A stretch of 64,000 bases of DNA from Paenibacillus polymyxa (GCF_015710975.1 NZ_CP049783.1:4988501-5052500); one strand, 5' to 3'. Numbered from the stretch's first letter, positions 1 through 9,493 are shown. Program-made: numbers and translations. The notes: generated by a model from the sequence alone, not told the origin.

Positions 1-1
1 A

Positions 2-1459
2 GAAACAGTATCTTCTGGAAGATCACCAGCATCTAACAATGGTTTAATTGCCTACACGCCATCGCGGGGCTTAATCTCCATTCGGGGGAATTGGCCGCTT
101 TTTCCTATACGGGATGTCGTGGTCCCACATACAAGAACTGTCGAGGACATGCTCCGCTTGCTTGACGTGATTGTTGTAGAGGATAAAATCACAAAAGGTG
201 ATTTCTGGCGAGAACAGAAAGCCGTTCGCCTCCCTTCTGTCAACAGTGTTCGTCCCAATTCCTATCTAGAGCTGCGAGATACTCAAGCTTTGAAAGGCAA
301 ACGAATCGGTGTTCCGAAAATCTATATCGGTAAGGACCATGAAACCACAACTCCGATTAAATTCAGACCTTCAATACAAGCATTATGGGAAAAAGCTGTA
401 AAGGATTTAACAGCTCTTGGAGCTGAAGTTGTGGAAGTTGACTTCCCTTTGCAAGTGAACAGCGAGAAGGACCGACCAACAGCGAAAACACCTGAAGAAC
501 GTGGTTTGATGCCGGCAAAATGGAGTGAAAAGGAATTCGGGCTGCTTAATCCTTATGCAGCTGAGGAATTCCTTAAAAGTGTGGGCGATCCGAATTTCCC
601 GTCATGGGCTAATATCGACCCTGCAACTGTCTTCCCGAATCCGCCCGGTTCGGTAGATGCCAAACGTGGCAGAGACCTTGGTCACTATGACGTATTCATT
701 GAAACCATAAAGAAAGGCGTCACCCCTTTCGAACAAATTCCTCAGTTTCATGAAGGGTTGCGGGGGCTGGAAAATGTACGAAAGATAGATTTTGAAAATT
801 GGATGAAGCAAAACAACCTTGATTTTATTGCTTTCCCGGCCAATTCGAATATTGGCAAGGCTGATTCTGATGTGAATGAAACGTCTTATGAGGAGGCTTG
901 GGAGAATGGCAACTATTTCTCCAATACGAATTTCCTTCTACGCGAGTACGGGATCCCAAGTGTGTCTGTGAGTATGGGCGCAATGAAGGATACGGGTATG
1001 CCCGTCAATCTGACGATGGCAGGTGCCGCATATAGCGATAATGACCTGCTTCGATACGCTTATTCCTATGAGCAGGCAACCAAAAACCGTCCTATTGCAA
1101 CACGCACGCCAGCGCTTGAGGATGAAACCTTTTCCTATAACCCGCAAACTGCTCTTCCACCCTCTAAACGCAAGGAAACAGGAGCCCCTGCACTTAAGTT
1201 GAATGCTTCGGTCAAAGACGATGTTCTCGCTTTGGAAGGTTCAGTCACAGATCAAAGCGAAATCGCGCAGCTCAAAGTTTATGTCAATGGCATGCGTGTC
1301 GCTATTACAGAAGATAAAGCTAATTGGTCAGCAGCGCTCCCAACTACTAAATTCAAGCAGGGAGGCGCCTCCCAAGCTGATACACTGCATATTCTCGTGC
1401 TGGCGAAGGATATTTACGGAAATACCGCAGCTCAAATCAAGTCTGTCACTTTACCCTAA
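2..1459 (+). CDS. Amidase-signature-family hydrolase with C-terminal Ig-like domain (5' partial)
   Basis: The frame is open from base 2, so the N-terminus lies outside the window; the GTG at 119 is internal. The first residues (ETVSSGRSPAS, bases 2-34) align with the amidase-signature segment that carries the catalytic serine (usually GGSIRxPAS), followed by the conserved RGLISIRGNWP and VVPHTRTVEDM blocks (bases 65-151). The cis-Ser and Lys of the Ser-cisSer-Lys triad must lie upstream. Family members hydrolyse amide bonds; the substrate cannot be told. The last 90 or so residues (from about base 1185) form a separate beta-rich, bacterial-Ig-like module (VTDQSEIAQLKVYVNG), which suggests an exported, wall-associated enzyme, though the signal peptide is not visible. 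A terminator follows at 1571. Confidence 0.88.
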   Translation, partial: ETVSSGRSPASNNGLIAYTPSRGLISIRGNWPLFPIRDVVVPHTRTVEDMLRLLDVIVVEDKITKGDFWREQKAVRLPSVNSVRPNSYLELRDTQALKGKRIGVPKIYIGKDHETTTPIKFRPSIQALWEKAVKDLTALGAEVVEVDFPLQVNSEKDRPTAKTPEERGLMPAKWSEKEFGLLNPYAAEEFLKSVGDPNFPSWANIDPATVFPNPPGSVDAKRGRDLGHYDVFIETIKKGVTPFEQIPQFHEGLRGLENVRKIDFENWMKQNNLDFIAFPANSNIGKADSDVNETSYEEAWENGNYFSNTNFLLREYGIPSVSVSMGAMKDTGMPVNLTMAGAAYSDNDLLRYAYSYEQATKNRPIATRTPALEDETFSYNPQTALPPSKRKETGAPALKLNASVKDDVLALEGSVTDQSEIAQLKVYVNGMRVAITEDKANWSAALPTTKFKQGGASQADTLHILVLAKDIYGNTAAQIKSVTLP

Positions 1460-1570
1460 TGACGAAGGACATCATGGTCTTAGCAACGGGATCATTGAGC
1501 TGGGCAGGCTGGAGGTTGGTCAGATGAAGCTGTAACTTCCAGCTCTTTGAATTAAATATTTAAATTAGCA

Positions 1571-1610
1571 AACTCCCTCGCTGCTTTCGCAGTATAGGGA
1601 GTTTTTCTTC
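1571..1610 (+). terminator. Intrinsic terminator after amidase
   Basis: Perfect 8-bp stem AACTCCCT (1571-1578) / AGGGAGTT (1596-1603) followed by TTTCTTC, 110 bases after the amidase stop. Confidence 0.8.
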
Positions 1611-1625
1611 AAATCCCATCATTAT

Positions 1626-1786
1626 TCAGCTTACCTGCTTCAGTCCAACCGCTGAACTGAGTACTATCGCAATGAATAAAATTCTCGTGGTATTACGTGA
1701 TTCACCATAAAGGATCATATCCAGTATGGCCCCGACCAAAGCTCCAATACCAGTTTTTGATAACGCTGCAAATGTAGTGCGGAACT
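1626..1786 (-). pseudogene. C-terminal remnant of a small multidrug resistance (SMR) transporter
   Basis: Reading the minus strand from about 1778 to the TGA at 1626-1628 gives a coherent membrane-protein tail: TTFAALSKTGIGALVG, then ILDMILYGES, and a final hydrophobic segment ending VGLKQVS. The FAALSKTGIGALVG...GES...GLK pattern is that of the third and fourth helices of SMR (EmrE/QacE/YkkC-type) proteins. An in-frame TAG at about 1786 closes the frame upstream, and no start or first two helices are found, so only the last half survives. I see no other gene between 1611 and 1941. Confidence 0.55.
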
Positions 1787-1795
1787 AAAGCAGCA

Positions 1796-1850
1796 ATGAA
1801 AAAAAGCCTGAGATCATACTGCATACAGCAGTTTTTCTCCCAGGCTCTTA
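1796..1850 (-). terminator. Probable terminator of the paiA transcript
   Basis: On the minus strand an imperfect stem AAGAGCCTGGGAG ... CTCAGGCTTTTTTT, with an inner CTGCTGTATGCAG helix, ends in a T run, about 90 bases downstream of the paiA stop. Confidence 0.6.
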
Positions 1851-1941
1851 TCCCTCCGTGACACAGTACAACGACTGTGAGTTTTCTCTTGGACCAGCCG
1901 ATATGACATCGCGGAACCCTAGAAAATCTTTTTAAATTCAA

Positions 1942-2481
<540 letters not shown>

Positions 2482-2494
2482 TCATATAAATCAA

Positions 2495-2947
2495 TTAATA
2501 ATTTCTTTTGTTCCCTTTTTTCACGAATTCCCATTCATCACTTATATTTTTTCTTACTCTTTGAAGAAGAGTAAAAATAGTGTTTACTTCACTTTCCGAA
2601 AATCCCGCTAATGCAACTTGATCCGAATAATCATGTTCTCTTTTTATGAAAGGATAAACACTGTTTCCTTTTTCTGTTGGAAAGAGTTTATTAATTTTTT
2701 TGTTATGCTGATCCTCTTTCTTTTCAATAAAACCATTAATTACAAGTTTTTGGATAGCGCGAGATGCTGTTGTTCGATCTACTTTTATCATCTCAGCTAA
2801 CTTTTCTTGAATAATTCCTGGGTTTTCACATATTCGTACAAGGTATAAATACTGTCCTTTTGTAAGGTCATATTCTTTGAATTCAATATTACTGATAGAA
2901 TCTAATGCCCTTGCTATCATTCCAATTTCACGAAGTACTTCCTTCAT
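2495..2947 (-). CDS. MarR-family transcriptional regulator
   Basis: A 150-residue winged-helix protein. The recognition region (QEKLAEMIKVDRTTASRAIQ, about residues 47-66) and the wing with KKEDQHNKK (about 76-84) are typical of MarR. The ATG at 2947 has AAAGGAG nine bases upstream. It is the first gene of a probable operon with paiA and is divergent from the YczE-type membrane gene at 3062. The 114-base divergent spacer holds two copies of the same palindrome (2973-2984 and 3020-3031), the expected layout for an autoregulating MarR repressor. The ligand is unknown. Confidence 0.85.
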   Translation of the reverse strand: MKEVLREIGMIARALDSISNIEFKEYDLTKGQYLYLVRICENPGIIQEKLAEMIKVDRTTASRAIQKLVINGFIEKKEDQHNKKINKLFPTEKGNSVYPFIKREHDYSDQVALAGFSESEVNTIFTLLQRVRKNISDEWEFVKKGNKRNY

Positions 2948-2972
2948 AATGAACTCCTTTGCCCCTATTTTG

Positions 2973-2984
2973 TTGCAAATGCAA
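2973..2984. promoter_or_regulatory. Palindromic operator 1 (likely MarR site)
   Basis: TTGCAAATGCAA is a perfect TTGCA-N2-TGCAA palindrome, preceded by ATTTTG at 2967. The same 11-base word ATTTTGTTGCA recurs at 3014. It lies 26 bases before the MarR start codon. Confidence 0.6.
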
Positions 2985-3019
2985 TAAACATAGTATATAT
3001 TTAATCTACCCTAATTTTG

Positions 3020-3031
3020 TTGCATTTGCAA
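3020..3031. promoter_or_regulatory. Palindromic operator 2 (likely MarR site)
   Basis: TTGCATTTGCAA is the exact reverse complement of operator 1, 47 bases away, and precedes the GTG start of the YczE-type gene by 31 bases. One site per divergent promoter is a common arrangement for MarR repressors. Confidence 0.6.
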
Positions 3032-3061
3032 CTTGAAATTATAATAAAGAGGTCGAGTAAA

Positions 3062-3705
3062 GTGAAATATGTTTTTTTTGTAATAGGAATTTTTATATTA
3101 TCCCTTGGTATTTCTTTCACTATACAATCAGACCTTGGGACATCACCTTTTGATGCACTATTGGTAGGACTATCCACAAATGTGGGGCTTACTGTAGGAA
3201 GTTGGGAAATCATAATGGCTTTAATCTTGATCTGTTGTAATTCACTTTTAAAAAGACAAAAACCAGAAGTTTTGGGGTTGTTAACAGCATTTATAACGGG
3301 GATTGGTATTGATATGTGGCTTTTTTTATTGCAGGATTTAATAACACCTGAACTATGGTACAGCAAAGTTGTTTGTTTTGGAATTGGTTTAGTTATTGTG
3401 GGATTAGGAACTGCAACCTATTTACAGACAAACTTTGCACCCATTCCAGTTGACCGATTAACCATAATCATACAAGAATTAACTGGAAAAAATCTATTTT
3501 TTTCGAGAACATTCATTTACCTTATCTTCTTGATCATAGCACTCATTTTAAATGGACCCATTGGCATTGGAACTTTGTTAACTGTTTGTTTAGGGGGGTA
3601 ATACTCAATTATTTCATGCCCCTCACTGGAAAAGTATTAGACCGCATATTAACACACTCTGGTACATCACCAAATCATGATAAAGATAAAAAGCATTCAA
3701 TGTAG
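3062..3705 (+). pseudogene. yczE: YczE-type integral membrane protein, frameshifted near the 3' end
   Basis: The GTG at 3062 is preceded by AAAGAGG. The uninterrupted part (to the TAA at 3599-3601) has four or five hydrophobic segments and the family signature LGISFTIQSDLGTSPFDAL near the N-terminus. At the G run 3593-3598 the frame ends; restoring one G continues the protein as ILNYFMPLTGKVLDRIL to a TAG at 3703-3705. The restored length is 214 residues, about the length of B. subtilis YczE (215), so a one-base loss is the simplest explanation. Family role is uncertain; in some bacilli it is tied to NRPS/PKS metabolite production. Either a real pseudogene or a homopolymer sequencing error. 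Confidence 0.72.
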
Positions 3706-3722
3706 AATGCTTTTTATCTTTC
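3685..3722. terminator. Intrinsic terminator after yczE
   Basis: Perfect 14-bp stem GATAAAAAGCATTC / GAATGCTTTTTATC with a six-base loop. It overlaps the restored yczE stop codon, which supports the longer reading frame. Confidence 0.8.
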
Positions 3723-3758
3723 TTATTCAACTGACCTGATCTGAAGGCATAATATCAT

Positions 3759-3890
3759 TATATTAATTTCAATACAGAATCTTTGTTTTCAGTTTTAAGT
3801 TTCTCTAAAAGAATTGGTACAGTTATTTGTCTCTTAATTGGTACTTTAATTGTGTCTAATTCATTTTTATAATGTGTTTGTGTTTTGAAG
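3759..3890 (-). other. Intergenic stretch with possible coding remnant
   Basis: Between the terminator and the DapA-like gene, the minus strand reads an open tail ending at a TAA near 3759 (fragments KNELDTIKVPIKRQ and PILLEKLKTENKD). It has an amino-acid composition like a real protein C-terminus but no start and no family I can name. It may be a remnant or chance. Confidence 0.25.
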
Positions 3891-3916
3891 GTCAATTCAT
3901 AAAGGAGTGTAACTTT

Positions 3917-4804
3917 ATGTTCCACGGATTATCTGCTTTTCCACTCACCCCGGTGAATGAGACAGGCATTAACGAAAAAGCATTTGTAGCACTGATTCAA
4001 CGATTAGTTGCAGCTGGTGTAGACTCAATTGGGGCATTGGGTTCAACTGGAAATTATGCATATCTTAATCGAGAAGAACGTTTCCGGGTTCTTCAACTTG
4101 CTGTCCACTCAGCAGACGGGATTCCCGTGATGACAAGTATAAGTGCGATTCGTACCTTAGAAGTACTTCGATTAGCGGAAGATGCACAAAAAGCAGGAGC
4201 AAGTGCAGTGCTGCTAGCCCCTATCTCCTATCAAGCACTAACGAATGAAGAAGTATTTTCACTCTATGAACAGGTAACCCGTTCACTCTCCATTCCACTT
4301 TGTGTCTATGATAATCCAGGTACCTCCCATTTTCATTTCAGTGACGAATTGCACGGCCGAATTGCTGAGTTACCTCATGTTGGTTCTATTAAGATTCCCG
4401 GAGTACCTACTGATCCCGAAGCAGCCAAGACACGCATCAAAAAACTACGAGAGTCGATTCCTCCCCATGTAACTATAGGAGTAAGTGGAGATTCATTTGC
4501 AGTCACCGGCTTGAATGCAGGTTGTGAAGCATGGTACTCCGTTCTCGCTGGTTTGTTTCCAAAGGCATGTCTAAAAATAACCCGATTGGCCCAGGACGGT
4601 TTTGCTGACGAAGCAGAACGACTCTCGACACTACTTGAACCTATTTGGACGTTATTTCATCAGTATGGTAGCCTTCGTGTTGTTTCAGCAGCAGCAGAAA
4701 TAAGTGGCTTAATCTCAAGTCCCAGTCTTCCTTTGCCCTTACAACCATTGAATCAATCAGCTAGAGAACACTTGAAACTTATACTAAAGAATCTTCAGGA
4801 ATGA
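3917..4804 (+). CDS. DapA-like aldolase/lyase (N-acetylneuraminate lyase superfamily)
   Basis: A 295-residue class-I aldolase-type TIM barrel. The ATG at 3917 is chosen over an upstream in-frame start because AAAGGAG sits at 3901-3907. Visible sites: GSTGNY (residues 42-47, the GTTGE position of the family), VYDNPGT with Tyr131, and SIKIPG with the Schiff-base Lys159. Family members condense or cleave pyruvate and an aldehyde (dihydrodipicolinate synthase, NAL, KDG aldolase). The usual Thr-Thr pair is Ser-Thr and the Glu is Asn, so it is probably not the housekeeping DapA. It stands alone; whether it serves the nearby uronate genes as a keto-deoxy-sugar-acid aldolase is only a guess. Confidence 0.82.
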   Translation: MFHGLSAFPLTPVNETGINEKAFVALIQRLVAAGVDSIGALGSTGNYAYLNREERFRVLQLAVHSADGIPVMTSISAIRTLEVLRLAEDAQKAGASAVLLAPISYQALTNEEVFSLYEQVTRSLSIPLCVYDNPGTSHFHFSDELHGRIAELPHVGSIKIPGVPTDPEAAKTRIKKLRESIPPHVTIGVSGDSFAVTGLNAGCEAWYSVLAGLFPKACLKITRLAQDGFADEAERLSTLLEPIWTLFHQYGSLRVVSAAAEISGLISSPSLPLPLQPLNQSAREHLKLILKNLQE

Positions 4805-4830
4805 ATTGTTTCTTTTACTATTTATCAAAA

Positions 4831-4870
4831 AAAGAGCGGAATCTCAACATGTATCTAGATTCCGCTCTTT
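4831..4870. terminator. Bidirectional terminator between DapA-like gene and GH115
   Basis: Perfect 14-bp stem AAAGAGCGGAATCT / AGATTCCGCTCTTT with A and T tracts on both sides, between two convergent genes. Confidence 0.85.
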
Positions 4871-4893
4871 CAGCATGGAGACGCTGCTTTAGC

Positions 4894-7800
4894 TTAGGAC
4901 TGTTTTCTTATCGAATCCGTCCAGAGAGCATCCACAGGCGGTAATTCGCTCCCTTGTGTCATATATATCCGGTCGACTCTGAGTTGTGACTTTCGAGCTA
5001 AGATCGAAAACAGGTGAACACCACTGGGCAATTCCAAATCCGACAGTAAACACCAATAGTACACTTGAGCGGTGTTATACGTATGCAGTGTGCCCTTGCC
5101 CAGTTGTTCGGATAACGGTCTTACTACGCCGTCCAGCGATAAGTAGCATGAATCGGATTGGTCGTTATGATGTCGAACCAAAATCCAAATATGGTAAAGA
5201 CCTGAATTCGTGATGTTTATTTTGTAATGCATCGCTGGAGCAATATCCGGGTTATCCCACTGCCTTCCAGGCTCAGAGACATGCATGGCGAAACCTGTTC
5301 TTCCATTGGTTTCGGCCTGTAAGTGGCTCCAATGAATAGCAGTACCGTCTTTACTGGACGTGAGATATGCATTTTCAGAGTTTTCCAGCGCATATTCGGC
5401 TTCGATCGCAACGATGCCGTTCGATTCGATAAACATACCCGCACCAAATTCTTTTATAACATCCTTTGTACCATCAGCATCACAAATGTTTGCATAGCGT
5501 TTATCCCCTAACGTGGTCTGCGGAACATCAAAACATTTCAAGAAGATTTCATCGATGGTGGCGTAAAAATCTCTTGTGGCATAAAGGACGACGGGAAGAG
5601 GTACTTCATGCTCTCCCGTTTCGTAAAATTGATTACATAATTGTTCGACTTCATTCCAATTCACAGTAGAACTTTCCAGTCCATGATCGGTAACCAGCCT
5701 ATGATGATGCTCACTGGAAATCGGTCCTAAATTGCTCGTTTTTTGCTCTTTCGTATATATCACGAACTTGTTGATAGTGACATAAGGATCTACCATATAA
5801 ATTTTTAAGACATGTATACCGGAAGCCAGGTAGGGCAGCTCCACTCTCATTTTCTCACCGTTATTAAAGACGGCTTCCTGCCAAGCCCCCAACCACTCGT
5901 CACGAGTCTCTGATTCTACCAGGATGGGTGCTGTATCATCGACTCCAATACCGAAACGAATATTGCCTGTCGAATTTAAAGTAAGAAAACGATGAATCTC
6001 TAAGGTAAACTGTCCAGCCTCTTTCAAAAAAATATCGTATCCTAAATATGGATGATTCTTAAGCTCTCCTGCAAGCGGTCGTAGTTCACCGCTCCAGGCC
6101 ATCATCGCGGCTCCCTCATACCTTGCCATCCCCGGTATGGCCACCCAACCGGACTTATCGGTCGAATCTACACCGGGAACATTATGGTCGTAGGAGGCTG
6201 CTGGGATAGACACATACCCGTCTGCCTCTATATGTCCGTAAAACGTTTCAGGAACATTTACACCTTCCTCAACTTGCACCTTTATTGGAACAGATGTCAT
6301 ATCTTTATGGTTTCGGACGGTCAGTTGCGCAGTCTTTCCCGCATGCTTATACGGATCGATGACCGAGACAAGAATTCTTTTCTCCGTTTGGATCGATCCT
6401 TCACTTTCGGAAAGAATGATCCAATCTGCGTCTTCCATTACCTCAATCGTGAATGGAATGGTTCCTTTCCCCTGGTTTCCAATCTCGAACCATTTTTGTT
6501 TCTGACCATGGATGGAAAAGCGCAGCGTTGTTTCTTCATTCCAAAGGTCGATTCTCATGCCACCTTGAGCAATTTTCAATGCGGGCTTTCGCGCAGGATA
6601 CAAGGCGGTAGGCGGTGGTGGAAAACTTTCCGGTGTCAGGATTCCGTTCCACTTGCCTTCACTCATTTTTGCGTTATAGAAATGAAGCATTCTTCGTTTG
6701 TAGTCCGCCATTTTTACCGAAAGCTCCACATATAGGTCAGCAGCCTGCATGTTTCCGCGCTCATAAGAAAGCGTGTTTCTGTCGGCAAAATAAAACTCAT
6801 GGTTGGTATAATACGATGCGTGAATTTTCATGAGAAACATCTGGAAAAATGCAACCCGCTCCTGGACCGGAAGGCTGTACATTATGGCATTGCCTCGACG
6901 AAAAACATCCTCCAACCGCATTAATCTACGCCCTGCTTCATCACCTAATACAGTTTGTGAAAACACATTGGATTGCATATGTTCGATCTTTCGTACGTTA
7001 GTGACCTGTGCAAATGTTTCGTATATTTCCGCAGCTTCAGATCCGTGGTTGCCGGAAAAATTGGCGTTTATCCAAGATTCGACGAATTGAGATGCATTCT
7101 TGGTCATTCCTTCTTCTTTGCTGGCTTCCCAGCCAGATCGCAAAAAGAATTCCATATCCTGTTCAAGGGGCTTCAACCCGCCAACATTCAGAATCCACAA
7201 TTTCCGGATTCCCGATTCATACGATTTTTTCAATTCATTCCCTGTATGGGCCAATGGAATTGAATTGATAAAAAGATAACTCATCGCCGTTCCTGGAGCT
7301 GCCCAGTAAGAACTGTGATAATACAAACCGTTGCCTCCACTGCGTTGACGCTCCTTCTCATTCGGATATCGGCGCATATGCCCAAAGTTGTCGTTTGCCC
7401 AAATGAGGGTCACACCTTCAGGTAGATCAAGACCTCGGTCATATAGCTCTAATACTTCTTTGTACGGGATAAATGTCCGTAATGAAGCATTTTCTTTTGA
7501 CTCGCCGATCACGTCCTTGAGAATTTGCTTTTGATCCTGTATGACCTTTCCTAAGAGAGAACTCTTGGCTTTTGCCCGTTCTTCCTTAGACATGGAATTA
7601 TCCTCATCAATGGACTGCGTATGAAATCCGGAATCATGGATTCCACGCATACCAACTGTATAACACACCTCGTAATTTTTATTCTTCTCAACACTTTCCC
7701 GCCAATATTCCTGTAGAATTTCGCGATTTCGACCTTCGATGGAATAATCGTATGAGACGTCGTCATAACCCTTGGCTGCGAGCCATGGCTCCCATTCATT

Positions 7801-8541
7801 CTGGTTGCTGCGAAGCAACATATCGCAATGCGACGTGCCTACTACAATCCCCATTCTTTCCGCGAGTGCTCCATTTTCGGGATTCTCATTAAAATAATTC
7901 ACATGCATGGCAGGCCAAATGAAATTGGCTTTCAGACGAAGTAAAAGTTCAAAAATAGATTGATACGCGTCAGGTCCGATTGTGTCATCTTGAGTATGAA
8001 TCTTGGCCCAGTCATCAAGCTCTTCCTCATCATTCAGGAAAATTCCCCGGTACTGAACCGCTGGCCAATCTGCTTTGGAGAAGTCCAAAGGCAAACAAAA
8101 TACATCGCAGGTTTTCACCGGTACATCCGCCCAGTAATACCACGGAGACACACCCATCGCCTCGCACAAGTCATAGATTCCGAAGATGGTACCGCGCCTG
8201 TCGGTTCCTATGATATATAACACACCGTCAATGACTTCCTGAAGAAATGCTTCCCACCGGTACGAGCCATCCTCCAACACTAGTTTTTTCAGCGATACCC
8301 CTTTATCTTGCAGATAAGCGAGTAACAGCTCATTGTCTGTGATCGTGCCGATCACGATGCTGCTTTGGTCCATTTCTTTTGCTCGCACTAGCTTACAACC
8401 GCAAACCCAATCAATATCTCGCATAAGATTGCAAAAAGCAAGATGCACTGCGCTGTTTTCCATTTCGGAAACAAAAACAGGCACCGTGTGATTTCTTTTC
8501 AACAGTTCAAATTCATTCTGGGTTCCTTGGTGTGACTTCAA
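4894..8541 (-). CDS. GH115 xylan alpha-1,2-glucuronidase
   Basis: A 1215-residue enzyme with GH115 blocks in order: an N-terminal alpha/beta domain (about 1-160), the catalytic barrel opening with RGIFLNDEEELDDW (165-178), FIWPAMHVNYF (206-216), TVGMRGIHDSG (294-304) and IWANDNFGHMRRYP (379-392), then the family's C-terminal beta domain (about 730-930, with WVAIPGMARYEGAA), and an extra module of some 200 residues starting near AIEAEYALENSE that looks carbohydrate-binding. GH115 enzymes remove (4-O-methyl-)glucuronic acid from internal xylose units of glucuronoxylan. The start is a TTG with GAGGAGG eight bases upstream. No signal peptide is visible, so it may act on imported oligosaccharides. 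The divergent AraC gene and downstream uronate genes fit this role. Confidence 0.92.
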   Translation of the reverse strand: MKSHQGTQNEFELLKRNHTVPVFVSEMENSAVHLAFCNLMRDIDWVCGCKLVRAKEMDQSSIVIGTITDNELLLAYLQDKGVSLKKLVLEDGSYRWEAFLQEVIDGVLYIIGTDRRGTIFGIYDLCEAMGVSPWYYWADVPVKTCDVFCLPLDFSKADWPAVQYRGIFLNDEEELDDWAKIHTQDDTIGPDAYQSIFELLLRLKANFIWPAMHVNYFNENPENGALAERMGIVVGTSHCDMLLRSNQNEWEPWLAAKGYDDVSYDYSIEGRNREILQEYWRESVEKNKNYEVCYTVGMRGIHDSGFHTQSIDEDNSMSKEERAKAKSSLLGKVIQDQKQILKDVIGESKENASLRTFIPYKEVLELYDRGLDLPEGVTLIWANDNFGHMRRYPNEKERQRSGGNGLYYHSSYWAAPGTAMSYLFINSIPLAHTGNELKKSYESGIRKLWILNVGGLKPLEQDMEFFLRSGWEASKEEGMTKNASQFVESWINANFSGNHGSEAAEIYETFAQVTNVRKIEHMQSNVFSQTVLGDEAGRRLMRLEDVFRRGNAIMYSLPVQERVAFFQMFLMKIHASYYTNHEFYFADRNTLSYERGNMQAADLYVELSVKMADYKRRMLHFYNAKMSEGKWNGILTPESFPPPPTALYPARKPALKIAQGGMRIDLWNEETTLRFSIHGQKQKWFEIGNQGKGTIPFTIEVMEDADWIILSESEGSIQTEKRILVSVIDPYKHAGKTAQLTVRNHKDMTSVPIKVQVEEGVNVPETFYGHIEADGYVSIPAASYDHNVPGVDSTDKSGWVAIPGMARYEGAAMMAWSGELRPLAGELKNHPYLGYDIFLKEAGQFTLEIHRFLTLNSTGNIRFGIGVDDTAPILVESETRDEWLGAWQEAVFNNGEKMRVELPYLASGIHVLKIYMVDPYVTINKFVIYTKEQKTSNLGPISSEHHHRLVTDHGLESSTVNWNEVEQLCNQFYETGEHEVPLPVVLYATRDFYATIDEIFLKCFDVPQTTLGDKRYANICDADGTKDVIKEFGAGMFIESNGIVAIEAEYALENSENAYLTSSKDGTAIHWSHLQAETNGRTGFAMHVSEPGRQWDNPDIAPAMHYKINITNSGLYHIWILVRHHNDQSDSCYLSLDGVVRPLSEQLGKGTLHTYNTAQVYYWCLLSDLELPSGVHLFSILARKSQLRVDRIYMTQGSELPPVDALWTDSIRKQS

Positions 8542-8680
8542 GTGTCTAACCTCCTCGTGTGCTCCATTCGGAAGAAAATCTGGTAGCTAAACTATACCTG
8601 AATACCAAGCAATAATCTTTTAATATGTTGCCGAATTATCGATTTATTATATTATATTGCTATAGGATGGAGGTTGAGCA

Positions 8681-9493
8681 ATGGTTGCTGATGTAAGTCA
8701 TACGCACCCCCTATTTTCAATCGAGTATGTCGTCCATGATGCAGACCACAACATGACCAATTTTCATTATCACGATGCATATGAACTTTATTTTCTAGAA
8801 AAAGGGTATCATCAGATTTTGATCCAGGACTCCATCTATGACATTAAGCTGCATGATGTTGCACTGTTTAAACCAAATCTGTTCCATAAAAGCTACCAAA
8901 ATCAAGGTTGTGCCAGAACATGTGTCTATTTTACGGAGCGTTTCTTGCGATTATATTTTACGGAACGGGCAATAAAATCTTTATTAGGCTGCTTTGATAC
9001 AGAAATTATCTCTTTGAAAGAAGAAGTATTTGCGAAAGTGAAAAGACTATTAAAGTCCCTGGAGAAAGAAAACGTCTCGGGTGAGAGTGACCGTATTTTT
9101 ATACTTTTAGCTGAACTGTTATCTCTATTAAATAATAATAAGGATTCCCAAACAGTGGAGCAGCAGTCTTCCAAGTACGCTAACTTTGGACCTATTCTGT
9201 CGTACATCAACCAAAACTATAACAAAATCACCAAAATCGAAGATATTGCAAAGTCGTTTTACATGTCCAAATATTATTTGTGTCATCGTTTTAAAGAAGC
9301 CACGGGACTTACGGTTATTCAATATTTAAATAACATTAAGATTCAACATGCTTGCAACTTGCTGATCAATACAAAGTTAACGATACTCGAGATTGGTAAC
9401 GAATGTGGCTTCAACTCGTCCATGTATTTTTGTAAGATCTTTAAACAAACGGTATTTATGACACCAAGGGAATTTAGAAAGAAAGCTAGATAA
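8681..9493 (+). CDS. AraC-family regulator, probably of GH115
   Basis: A 270-residue protein with an N-terminal cupin-like sensing domain (FHYHDAYELYFLEKG at about 28-42) and two helix-turn-helix units at the C-terminus (IAKSFYMSKYYLCHRFKEAT and GNECGFNSSMYFCKIFKQ). The ATG follows GGATGGAGG. It diverges from GH115 across 139 bases, so it likely activates that gene in response to a xylan-derived sugar; the inducer is inferred from context only. Confidence 0.88.
   Translation: MVADVSHTHPLFSIEYVVHDADHNMTNFHYHDAYELYFLEKGYHQILIQDSIYDIKLHDVALFKPNLFHKSYQNQGCARTCVYFTERFLRLYFTERAIKSLLGCFDTEIISLKEEVFAKVKRLLKSLEKENVSGESDRIFILLAELLSLLNNNKDSQTVEQQSSKYANFGPILSYINQNYNKITKIEDIAKSFYMSKYYLCHRFKEATGLTVIQYLNNIKIQHACNLLINTKLTILEIGNECGFNSSMYFCKIFKQTVFMTPREFRKKAR

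Noticed and set aside
1702..1941. 79-codon minus-strand ORF
   Set aside because: Runs through the paiA terminator; the real coding trace there is the SMR tail in another frame.
6184..6735. 183-codon ORF antisense to GH115
   Set aside because: Shadow of a well-supported long gene; no family pattern or start signal.
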